From assembly GCF_900141905.1 (NCBI RefSeq), contig NZ_FQZF01000040.1, positions 1-35,660 of the forward strand: 35,660 bases of DNA. Direction: 5' to 3'. The DNA is from Muricoccus roseus (lineage in GTDB: Bacteria > Pseudomonadota > Alphaproteobacteria > Acetobacterales > Acetobacteraceae). Position numbers and translations under genes: made by a program. Numbering within the stretch: position 1 is the stretch's first letter; the number at the start of each line of letters is the position of its first letter. Under the pieces are notes generated by a model. The model was not told the DNA's origin and did not search any database. It worked only from the letters and a program-made list of their open reading frames with translations. Below, piece by piece: positions 1 to 7,900 of the stretch.

Positions 1-68
1 ATGTGGCGGCCTCGTGCCGACCACGGACGGAAGCATGACACCGGCGACGTGGTACTCACTCGAGGGGC

Positions 69-330
69 TTGACGCCCGAAGGCCCATTACGGAAGCACTA
101 CTTTGGCTGGCCGTCGCCGTTCCTGGAGGCACTCGGGCACCCGGCGGGGCGGGCGATGTACCCGCTCTACGTCGCAGGCTTGATCAGGCCGGGCGAGCGC
201 AAGAGCGTCCAGCCGATGGCTGAGCGCCTGGGGCTGCCGAGCCACGACGCCCTGCACCACTTCATCGCGGGCGGAACCTGGGACATGGAGCCGCTTGAGG
301 CGGCGCTCGTGGCCGAGGGTTGGGAAGGCA
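69..330 (+). pseudogene. IS701-family transposase, N-terminal remnant
   Basis: The reading frame from about 69 encodes a segment (FLEALGHPAGRAMYPLYVAGLI, then PMAERLGLPSHDALHHFIAG, then WDMEPLEAALVAEG) that I recognise as the N-terminal region of IS701-family DDE transposases common in Acetobacteraceae. Full proteins of this family are around 400 residues; here similarity ends after about 85 residues and the frame then runs into unrelated sequence. No DDE catalytic core is present, so it is inactive debris. The upstream part is cut by a stop at 36-38. It is joined directly to an H-NS-like fragment, showing at least one deletion or recombination event. Confidence 0.7.
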
Positions 331-477
331 GCTTGGAAGGAGACGGGCGGCACGCTGCCGGTGAAGTTCAGGGGGCCAAACGGCGAGGCGTGGAGCGGCC
401 GGGGCCGTTTGCCGAAATGGTTGCAGGTCGCGGAAGCCAAAGGTCGGAAGAAAAAAGAAGTTTTGGTTGAGACCTAA
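331..477 (+). pseudogene. H-NS family DNA-binding domain, C-terminal remnant
   Basis: In the frame ending at 477 the peptide reads LPVKFRGPNGEAWSGRGRLP followed by KWLQVAEAKGRKKKEVLV. The pattern of a short beta strand, then W-S-G-R-G-R-x-P-x-W, is the DNA-contacting C-terminal motif of H-NS/MvaT-like nucleoid proteins. Only this last 40-50 residues exist; the oligomerisation domain that would precede it is replaced by the IS701 fragment in another frame. The tail ends at a normal TGA shortly before the IS5-type element. It could produce a tiny peptide from the GTG or ATG codons nearby but is most likely a gene remnant. Confidence 0.55.
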
Positions 478-500
478 TCACGATATTGTTGTTTAGTTCT

Positions 501-1345
501 AGGGCCTGTTAGCGCCTGAATCCTTGGCAAGGTGCGTGCGTTCTCTGGCTTTCTGGAGAACGGGATGGCGCTGACGGATGAGCAGTGGGCGGTGCTGGAG
601 CCTCTTGTCGAGGCCTGCCGCCCGCAGGCCAAGGTACCACCTCAGCACCTGCGCCGGACCATCGGGGCCATTCTCTGGCGGCACGACAACGGCGCGAAGT
701 GGCGGGCCCTGCCGGTGGAGGAGGGGCCCTGGTGGATGGCCGCACAGACCTTCATACGCTGGTCGCGCCTGGGCGTCTGGAAGCGCCTGCTGAGCATGGC
801 GCAGGACCGAGGCATGGGGCTCGGCATGACCTTCCTCGACGGCACCTCCGTGCGGGCGCACGCCAAGGCCGCCGGGGCGGCCAAAAAGGCGCGACAGCGG
901 CGGAGCGGGACGAGCGTGAGGCACTTGGTCGCTCTCGTGGCGGCTTCGGCACCAAGATCTGCGTGATCGCGGACAGCGCAGGCCGCGCCGTCGCCTTCTC
1001 ACTGGCGCCGGGGCAAGCGCACGAACTGCCCCACGCCGCGCCCCTCCTCGCCACGCTTCCCGGCGTGCCGCTCTGGGTGGTGGGCGACCGCGGCTACTCC
1101 AGCCATGCCTTCCGCGAGCACGTCTGGGACCTCGGCGCACGTCCCGCGATACCGCCCAAGAGGAACGAGGCCCCAGTCGCCTGTCCAGACTGGATCTACA
1201 ACAACCGCAACCGTGTCGAACGCCTCTGGGCCAGGCTCAAGGAGTGGCGCGCCGTGGCGACGCGCTACGAGAAAACTGCCTCGTCTTTCCTCGGCGTCCT
1301 CCACCTCGCCGCCACACTCGACTGGATCAGGCGCTAACAGGCCCT
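501..1345 (+). mobile_element. IS5-family (IS427 group) insertion sequence, complete
   Basis: Terminal inverted repeats are visible: the left end starts GGCCTGTTAGCGCCTGA at 503 and the right end is its complement finishing at 1343. Both ends lie in CTAG (499-502 and 1344-1347), which fits a short TA or CTAG target duplication. The element of about 845 bp contains one transposase read in two overlapping frames. Its right end cuts the 3' end of the DNA methyltransferase gene, while the sequence left of the element does not continue that gene, so a deletion accompanied or followed the insertion. Confidence 0.88.
532..1337 (+). CDS. IS5-family transposase made by programmed -1 frameshift
   Basis: DDE transposase that cuts and joins the ends of its own insertion sequence. 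The first frame (532-966, 144 aa) carries the N-terminal domain (MALTDEQWAVLEPLVEA, IGAILWRHDNGAKWRALP) and the first catalytic Asp in FLDGTSVRAH. The second frame (open to 1337) carries the second Asp in VVGDRGYSS and the Glu region in RNRVERLWARLKEW. The frames must be joined by a -1 slip; an A-rich heptamer at 882-888 (CAAAAAG) lies where the frames overlap and is the likely slip site, as is usual in the IS427 group. The two parts together give about 268 residues, a normal length, so the element may still be active. Confidence 0.85.
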
Positions 1346-2937
1346 AGCTTCAAAAACCAGCCCGACACATAGTCAAGGGACTTCCACTTCTCTGTATAAG
1401 CACTAAAAGTGTTTTCCAAATCCCACTTCTGATCATCCGTCTGACTCTGACTTCCCTTATAAGGGGGATTTCCACAGATATATGTCTCGCCGCCCTCGTT
1501 TTCGAAGTCAATTTGAGCCTGATCTAACGGTGTATGGAACAGATCATCAGCATTGAGCTTTACGGTGGTTCCTTCCACCGGGCAGATGCTGAGCCAGTCG
1601 AGACGCAGTGCATTGCCACAAACAATCCAATTCATGGCATCAAGTGGCAAGAATTCGTCTAGAGCCTCTTTCTGCCCGCGATACAGCACGTCACACTGAT
1701 ACTCGGCGATAATGAGTGCTAGACGCGCGATCTCGGCAGGAAAGCCCCGAAGCTCGATACCTCGGAAATTTCTTAGCGAGATATCACTGCGGCGGTCGGG
1801 TTCGCTGCGTCGGCGGTTGATCTCAGCTTCAATCTCTCGCATCTGCTTATATGCAATCACAAGAAAATTGCCTGAACCGCAGGCTGGATCGAAGACCCTG
1901 ATCTTTGCCATTCGCCGGCGAAGATTGAGTAGAGTTCGACTGTTATTTCCAGCCTCTTCCAACCTGGCTCGCAGCTCATCTAGGAAAAGCGGGTTTAATA
2001 CTTTCAGGATGTTCGGCATGCTCGTGTAATGCATGCCGAGCGCGCCACGTTCCTCATCGTCTGCGACAGCCTGAATCATCGAGCCGAAAATATCGGGGTT
2101 GATCTTCTTCCAATCGAGATTACCGATATTGATCAAGTAGGAGCGGGCAATGCGGCTGAAGCGCGGCACGTCCACACTGTCTGAAAACAGCCCGCCATTG
2201 ACATAGGGGAACAGGTTCGCCCATCGGACGATCCCGGCCGTTTCGCGGTCCTTCAGCTTTGTGTTCATGGCGCGGAACAGCTCACCGATGACTTGGTGCG
2301 TGTCGGACGAGTCTTTCGCGCTCATCTGCGCGACCGTATCCGTAAACATATCGGGCTTAGCGAAAATATCGGTATCTTCGGCGAAGAAGCAGAAAATCAG
2401 CCGTGCCATAAAGTGGTTCATGTCGGCACGGCGCGCAGCCGTGCCCCAATCTGGATTATCCCTCAGCAGCTCGATATAGAGGCGATTCAGGCGGCCGGTC
2501 GCCTTGATGTCAAAAGCGCTTTCGCGGATCTGACGGACGGTCGTGATGCCGGCGAGCGCGAGAAAAAACCCGAAATGGTCGGGAAAATCCTTATAATCGC
2601 AGATGACAGGCGGATCGTTTTCGAAAAGGCTTTCCGCTTGCAGTTCCTGTCCGTCCGTCGCGAGGATGAATTTGGCTTTGGCTCGGGTTGTGGCCGGGCT
2701 TTCCCGTAAAGCGCGCAGCGTGTCACCGACCGCGCCGGGCAGGCAGACCTTGATGTGAATATTGTTCGTCTGAAGGACGCCGCCTATATCGGACTTGTTA
2801 TAGCCACCTGTGCGCAGGCGCTTGATCGTCGCATCTTTGTTGCCGAATGCCCTCAGGAAGGCGAACGGGAACTCCGCGGCATCAAAGGTGCTGTCAGCAA
2901 GCTCCGAGACAGCCTGCTCGATTTCAACGGCGTTCAT
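1327..2937 (-). pseudogene. MmeI/YeeA-like N6-adenine DNA methyltransferase, 3' truncated
   Basis: Class I SAM-dependent DNA methyltransferase related to the MmeI/YeeA group. The first 340 residues correspond to the N-terminal and helical spacer regions of that group. The SAM-binding motif VFDPACGSGNF lies at about residues 347-358 and the catalytic NPPY motif (GNPPYKGS) at about 489-492. The coding sequence stops being native at about 1348, where the IS5-type element begins; the last few residues are read from IS sequence. Family members are about 900 residues, so the C-terminal third, including the target recognition domain, is missing. I expect no sequence-specific methylation. Its ATG overlaps the stop of the upstream endonuclease gene (ATGA, 2934-2937), so the two were translated together. 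GC is lower than in the backbone. Confidence 0.85.
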
Positions 2938-3992
2938 GCTTCTCCGCCCTCATCGCGCCCAACAGGAATCCAGATTTGCTTCAGAGGCAACCTGGCGCGC
3001 GTCTCATCTGGAAGCCGGTGATACGTCCTGAACAAGGCATTCAGCAGGTCCGGCATTTGCCAAAGGCGCAGCGTGAAAAAATTATCGTCGAGGATCTTTT
3101 GTGCCGGAGGCGTCACGCCGGACAAGGACACCAGAAGACCCGTCGCGGCTTTCGCATTCGTCATCGCGCCCTGAAGGCTTAGGACCACTGCATTATCGGC
3201 AGGCTTGTCGCCCGATTTTACCTGGACGCAGATACGGCGCTCGCCGAAGCCAAGGGCGCCATCGGCCGCGAGGATGTCGCGGCTGTTATCCGGGCCAGGT
3301 GGCGAGACACGAACGCTATAGCCATCAGCTTCAAGGATTTCGCCAACGAGCTGGGCGAGCGCATGGCCGGCAAACTCGGACTTTATAAGCGCGATGAGCT
3401 GTTGATTGGCGAGGTCTTCGATATCGGTTGGCGCATCCTCCGCATCCTCCACCTCATCCGTGGCCACCGGTGAAGGCTTGCTGGGCTTGGGAATAGCAAG
3501 CGAGGGACCTGGGTCTTTGCCAGTCTCGATGACTGCCTGTATGCGCTTCAGGGCTTCGTTGCGGGAAATCTCGCAAATCGTCATGAACGCGCCGAGCGAG
3601 AACCGCAAATCCTGCTTTATCGCGGTGCGGGGCAGATCGACGCGCTTCCATTCGATGGAGCGGACATGGCGCAGGGCCGGATCATCGCTGTACGCATATG
3701 GTCCGGTAACGCGGCCGATCGCCACGCCGGGCGTCAGCTTCCGGGGCATCACCACCAGGTCGCCGATCGCAATCGTGTTGCGGAACTGGTTGAGCTGTGC
3801 CGCAAAGTTCTTGCGCGTGTTCAGGCCTTCGCTCGGCAACGCCTCGGTGATTTTGACGAGAACGGCGTCCCGATCCTTGGCGGGGGTCAGGTCGGCGACT
3901 TCGATGAAGCCGGGCGCGAGCACGCTTTGCGAGATCGCCGCCGTCTCGCGCTCGCCATTTTTCCCCGCACGTACAAGCCACAGACGCGCCAA
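2934..3992 (-). CDS. Mrr-type restriction endonuclease
   Basis: A 352-residue protein with a C-terminal Mrr_cat-type PD-(D/E)xK nuclease fold. The presumed metal-binding residues are Asp239 (in NSRDILA) and Gln257-x-Lys259 (in CVQVKSG); Gln in place of Glu is normal in Mrr proteins. The N-terminal half (LWLVRAGKNGERE, then FRNTIAIGDLVVMPRKL) resembles a PUA/EVE-like module that could read modified DNA or ligands. An acidic linker (about 175-195) separates the halves. The TTG start at 3992 lies 3 nt after the higA stop, implying translational coupling. The gene appears intact although its partner methyltransferase is truncated, which argues either for a modification-dependent (type IV) enzyme or for an inactive one. 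Confidence 0.8.
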   Translation of the reverse strand: MARLWLVRAGKNGERETAAISQSVLAPGFIEVADLTPAKDRDAVLVKITEALPSEGLNTRKNFAAQLNQFRNTIAIGDLVVMPRKLTPGVAIGRVTGPYAYSDDPALRHVRSIEWKRVDLPRTAIKQDLRFSLGAFMTICEISRNEALKRIQAVIETGKDPGPSLAIPKPSKPSPVATDEVEDAEDAPTDIEDLANQQLIALIKSEFAGHALAQLVGEILEADGYSVRVSPPGPDNSRDILAADGALGFGERRICVQVKSGDKPADNAVVLSLQGAMTNAKAATGLLVSLSGVTPPAQKILDDNFFTLRLWQMPDLLNALFRTYHRLPDETRARLPLKQIWIPVGRDEGGEA

Positions 3993-3995
3993 GGG

Positions 3996-4313
3996 TCACA
4001 CCAGCCTTGGCTGTTCAGGGTGGGGCTTGTTCTCTGGCCTGACCGGCAACGCGCCGATCTCTTCACCGGCCGCCTTTTCAGCGAGTCGGAGGTCATAGGC
4101 CGATTGCAGGTTGAGCCAGAATTCGGCCGAGGTCTGGAACCAGTGGCCGAGGCGAAGGGCGGTGTCGCCGGTGATGGCGCGCTTGCCGTTGATGATCTGC
4201 GAGACGCGGTTGGCCGGCACGTTGATCTGACGGGCCAGCTCGGTCGGCGAGACGCCAAGCTCGTCCAGCTCTTCGGCGAGGATCTCACCGGGATGGATGG
4301 GCGGTCTGCTCAT
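3996..4313 (-). CDS. higA: HigA-family antitoxin
   Basis: A 105-residue XRE-type helix-turn-helix protein of the HigA/VapI addiction-module class: MSRPPIHPGEILAEELDELG, then the HTH ELARQINVPANRVSQIINGK and LRLGHWFQTSAEFWLNLQ, all hallmarks of the family. It should bind and neutralise the HigB toxin encoded just upstream and repress the shared promoter. ATG 4313 is preferred over the longer frame because GGAGG lies the right distance in front of it and family members begin at the HPGE segment. The gene is followed after 3 nt by the Mrr-type endonuclease, so antitoxin and restriction genes share a transcript. Confidence 0.92.
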   Translation of the reverse strand: MSRPPIHPGEILAEELDELGVSPTELARQINVPANRVSQIINGKRAITGDTALRLGHWFQTSAEFWLNLQSAYDLRLAEKAAGEEIGALPVRPENKPHPEQPRLV

Positions 4314-4327
4314 GGTGCGGTCCTCCT

Positions 4328-4612
4328 TCAGTGGTAGTCTACGATTTCGACGTTCGACGGGCCGGATGCGTCCAGCGGCCATTCGAAACAGATGCGCCAT
4401 TGCTGGTTGATCCGGATCGAAAACTGGCCGGCCCGGTCGCCTCTCAAGGCTTCAAGCCGGTTGCTCGGGATGCCGCGCAGGTCGGCGAGGCTGATGGCGG
4501 CGGCCAGGATGTCCAGCCGCCGGTAAGCCTGCCGCTCGAACCCGGAAAAGGCCGCGACCCGCTCCCCGGCCGCGAACTGGGCCGTTCGTTTGTCGCGATA
4601 TCCCAAAATCAC
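4328..4612 (-). CDS. higB: HigB-family toxin (RelE-like mRNA interferase)
   Basis: A 94-residue toxin of the RelE/HigB superfamily, which cleaves mRNA on the ribosome. Recognisable segments are the N-terminal ILGYRDKRTAQFAAG, the LRGIPSNRLEALRGDRAGQF stretch, the core strand SIRINQQWRICFEW and the C-terminal VEIVDYH with the usual final His. The GTG start at 4612 gives the family length. The toxin precedes the antitoxin by 14 nt, the reversed order typical of higBA. It is the first gene of a leftward operon continuing into the endonuclease and methyltransferase. Its promoter region contains an inverted repeat that is a good HigA operator candidate. Confidence 0.92.
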   Translation of the reverse strand: MILGYRDKRTAQFAAGERVAAFSGFERQAYRRLDILAAAISLADLRGIPSNRLEALRGDRAGQFSIRINQQWRICFEWPLDASGPSNVEIVDYH

Positions 4613-4628
4613 TTGGCCAGCATAACAG

Positions 4629-4660
4629 GTTTGATGTTTGACGTCAAGCGTACATCAAAC
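4629..4660. promoter_or_regulatory. Candidate HigA operator upstream of higB
   Basis: GTTTGATGT at 4629-4637 and its exact complement ACATCAAAC at 4652-4660 form an inverted repeat, and a second perfect palindrome TTGACGTCAA (4638-4647) lies between the arms. The site is 16-48 bp upstream of the higB start, the expected place for autorepression by the HigBA complex. This is inferred from position and symmetry. Confidence 0.6.
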
Positions 4661-4740
4661 TGCTGTCCCCCCTCGATGGAAATTTCGGGCGCCTTGGCCG
4701 CTCTCGTGGGTCTTACCGCCGCGAGGGCGATGACGACCTT

Positions 4741-4923
4741 CTGGCCGCTAAACGCGACTACGCCTGGGTGAACCCCCGGCCTGACGCCATCACCGTCCTC
4801 CAACAGCTCCCTGCTTGGTTCGAGGACTACAACGCCGTCCACCCTCACTCTGGCTTGCGCATGCTCTCGCCCCGTGAGCTCATCGCCAGTCAGTCGTCCG
4901 CTCCAGCCGGGTGTCCAGTTTGA
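4741..4923 (+). pseudogene. IS3-family transposase OrfB, C-terminal remnant
   Basis: The frame ending in TGA at 4921-4923 encodes KRDYAWVNPRPDAITVLQQL followed by PAWFEDYNAVHPHSGLRMLSPREL. This is the C-terminal end of the integrase core of IS3-family OrfB, including the conserved YNxxHPHSGLxxLSPxE segment. The catalytic DDE residues upstream are missing, as the fragment starts next to the higB promoter. It marks an old insertion at the border between the higBA operon and the relaxase gene. Confidence 0.75.
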
Positions 4924-4980
4924 TGGGGAGCACTCCATCAAGAAGCTTTCTTGCCGGTCCGCCTAGCTCATCCACAAGGG

Positions 4981-7900
4981 TCACATACGCAGACCACGCG
5001 CGCGTACTTCCTGCTCCTGCCGTTCAGTCGCCGCTGTCGCTGCCGCAGCGGCCAGCTCCACCCGATCCGCCGCCACCCGTTGCAGGTGATCAAGCACGCC
5101 CCGCACCGCCGCGGCGACAGACTGATGTCCCTGGCGACGCGCCAAGTCGTTCCAGTCGCTGCCCCGATCCCCGCTCGGGAAGAACGGCACTGCCGCAGCG
5201 CCGCCCACGGCCTTCGCGGCGGCCTCGGCTTTCTCCTTGCCTACGTTCGGCAGTGGCACCGCCCGCCGCGGCAAGTGGTGGTCGTTATCTCCCGCGATGA
5301 CGATGAGCCGCGACGGGTCGGCCGCCCGGTATGCCTTCGCCACGGCCGCCAGGTTCCCGGCGTTGAAGGCCACGGCCACCGGCAGGCCTGTCGCCTCGTG
5401 CAGCGTCGCCCCCGTGGCGTAGCCCTCGGCTATGAGCAGGGGCTCACCCGGCCTCGGCCGGCCGCCAATCAGCGCGTGCCCGCCCTCGGTTCTGGCGCCT
5501 TTCAGGAACAGCTTGGACCCGTCCACGTCTACCCGCTGCACGCCCCAAAGCCGCCCGTCCGCTCCCTGCACCGGCACCAGCAGCCGGCCGCGCCGGTCCT
5601 GCCGCAACCCGTGCGCCCGCACCCCCTTGGCCGCGAGATAGGGGTGCGAGGTCGCCGGCGCCGCCGCGGCCCATAGCCGATGCGCCATCCTCGCCGCCCG
5701 CTCCTGGGTGTCGTGGCGCTCCCGCGCCCGCTCCGCGGAGCGGGCCGCCGCCTCGGCCGCGAACGTCGCCCGCTCAGCCGGTGCCATCTGCGCCACGGGC
5801 CGCTCGGCCTTCCAGCGGATCTCGGTCCCGGTCTTGTGGTTGCGGATGTAGCCCGCCGGCCAGCCGTCGAGGTGCCCGACGTAGGTTCCCGACTTCTGCC
5901 CCTTCCGGTCCCTCTCCACGGGAACCCGATGCATTTTCCCGTCCATCTCCACCGGCCCGGCCACGCGCAGCCCGGCCCGGTGCAACGCCACGGCGAAGTC
6001 TGCCGCTGCGTCGGCCTCCATGAAGCGCGGCGCCTCACGTCGCCCTGGAGCTGCGGCAGCTCGCGGGGCAGGCGCGGGAATGCTCTGGGCAGGCTCTACC
6101 GGGCGGGCGGGAGCCTGCACCCCGTCGCGGCCCTGGCGCGGCTCCTGGGCCGCCTGGGCGGGCTTCTGGCCCCTGCCCTGCCCCATGCCCGCCAGCACCG
6201 CCCCGCGCTCGTCCAGGGCCAGCGCCAGGCGATCCGCGACCGCAGCCACAGCGCCCTCCTCGCGCTTCCTCTGCGCCGCCCGCCGCACGCTCGGCCGCGG
6301 TGCTCCCTTCGCTCCTGCCGCTGTCCGTCGCCAGTAGGCCGCCGCATCCACCGGCCGCGCTTGGTCAGCCTGCTTTGGCCGGGGCGCCCGGTGCCGCTCG
6401 GCCGCCGCCCGGCTCTGCGCCCGGTTGTCGCGCGCCCGGTCGCGCACGGCCCTGGCCTCGCCCTCGGCCGGCCACCGGTCCTCGCGTCCGCGGTCCTGCA
6501 GAACGGTTCCACCGGCCCGTCGCAGCCGCTCGGCCAGCTCGCGCACCGCCTGCCAGCGGGCATCGAGCGCCTGCCGCAGCCGCTCCACCGCCTGGCCCAC
6601 CGCCCGGCCGTCACGGCGGTCGCGGAGCTGTGCCCCCAGCGTCGCCCGCGGCTCGCCGGCCACCTCGCGCGCCTCGGCCCGGCGGAACCCGGCCTGCATG
6701 GCGTGCGCGGCGCTGCGGCCGATATCTCGAGCGCGATCCATGAAGTCGAGCGCCGACGCCTTCGCCGGCTGACGCGCCAGGTTCCGCGCCACGTTCTCCC
6801 ATACATCGCCCTCGCCCACCGGCCGGGCATCCCCCAGCGCCCGGCGCACCATCACCTCGCGCCGCTCAGCCCCGTCCGAGGTGATGAGGAAGGCGGAATC
6901 CTTGTGCCGGCTCTCGGCCGTGTAGCCCTTAAAGCCCTGCACCCCCGCCGATCCCGCCGGCATGGCGTTGATGTGCTCGCTGCTGGTGATCCCCTGCGCC
7001 GCGTCGATGGTCAGCACGTCACCCGGCGCCAGCCGCGTGCGGCCGTTCTTCTTGTCCGCCAGGCTTTCCCACGACACCGCGCCGTCGCGGCCCGCGGCCG
7101 TCCGCAGCACGATCCCGTCTGCGGTCACGTCGCGGACCTCGAGCACGCTGCCGTTGTTGCCGATGTTACCCCGGCCGCCGTCAAGGAAGCGGGCGTTGAG
7201 GCGGTCGAACAGCCGCACCCGGTCGCCCGGCGCCAGGGTGAGATTGTAGGCAGCGCCGGCCTGGTCGGTCGCGCGCACGCTGAACACGTCCGCCCCCAGC
7301 TCGCCCATCGCCCGGCGTTCCTCGCGCAGCGCGAGCGACACGGCGCGGGCGTCCGCGTTCGTCGGCGCCGTGACGCTGATCGAGAACCCCGCATCCCCGG
7401 CGTTCGCCTCGCGCCGCTGCCGCCATAGCTCGGCCACCCGCCGCACGGCGTCGTCGTAGCCCCCCGGCACCGCCTCGGCCGTGCCATCCTCGCGCTTCAT
7501 GGCCAGCGCCTCGGCCGCCTTGCCGTCGCGGAACAGCCCGGCGATCTCGCGCTCGCGCTCCGTGCGCTGCCGGCGCGTGGTGAGGATTTCCGGCACCGCC
7601 TCTGGTCCCAGCGCCCGGCGCATGAGGTTGACCACCGGCCCAGCCTCAATGCCCTGGCATTGCTTGTCGTCACCAACCGCGACGATGCGGAACCCGTGCT
7701 GCTCGCGCAGCCGCAGCAACTCCAGCATCTGCCGAGCGCCCACCTGCCCCAGCTCGTCCACCACCACCACTGTCCGCGTCCCGACCGAGATGCGACCGGC
7801 TTTGACCCCGTGCAGGAAGCCGGTCAGGGCGGCGACGCTGCCCACGCCGGCCTCCTTCAGCGGCTCGGCCTGGCGCCAGGCGATGGCCACGCCCACCACG

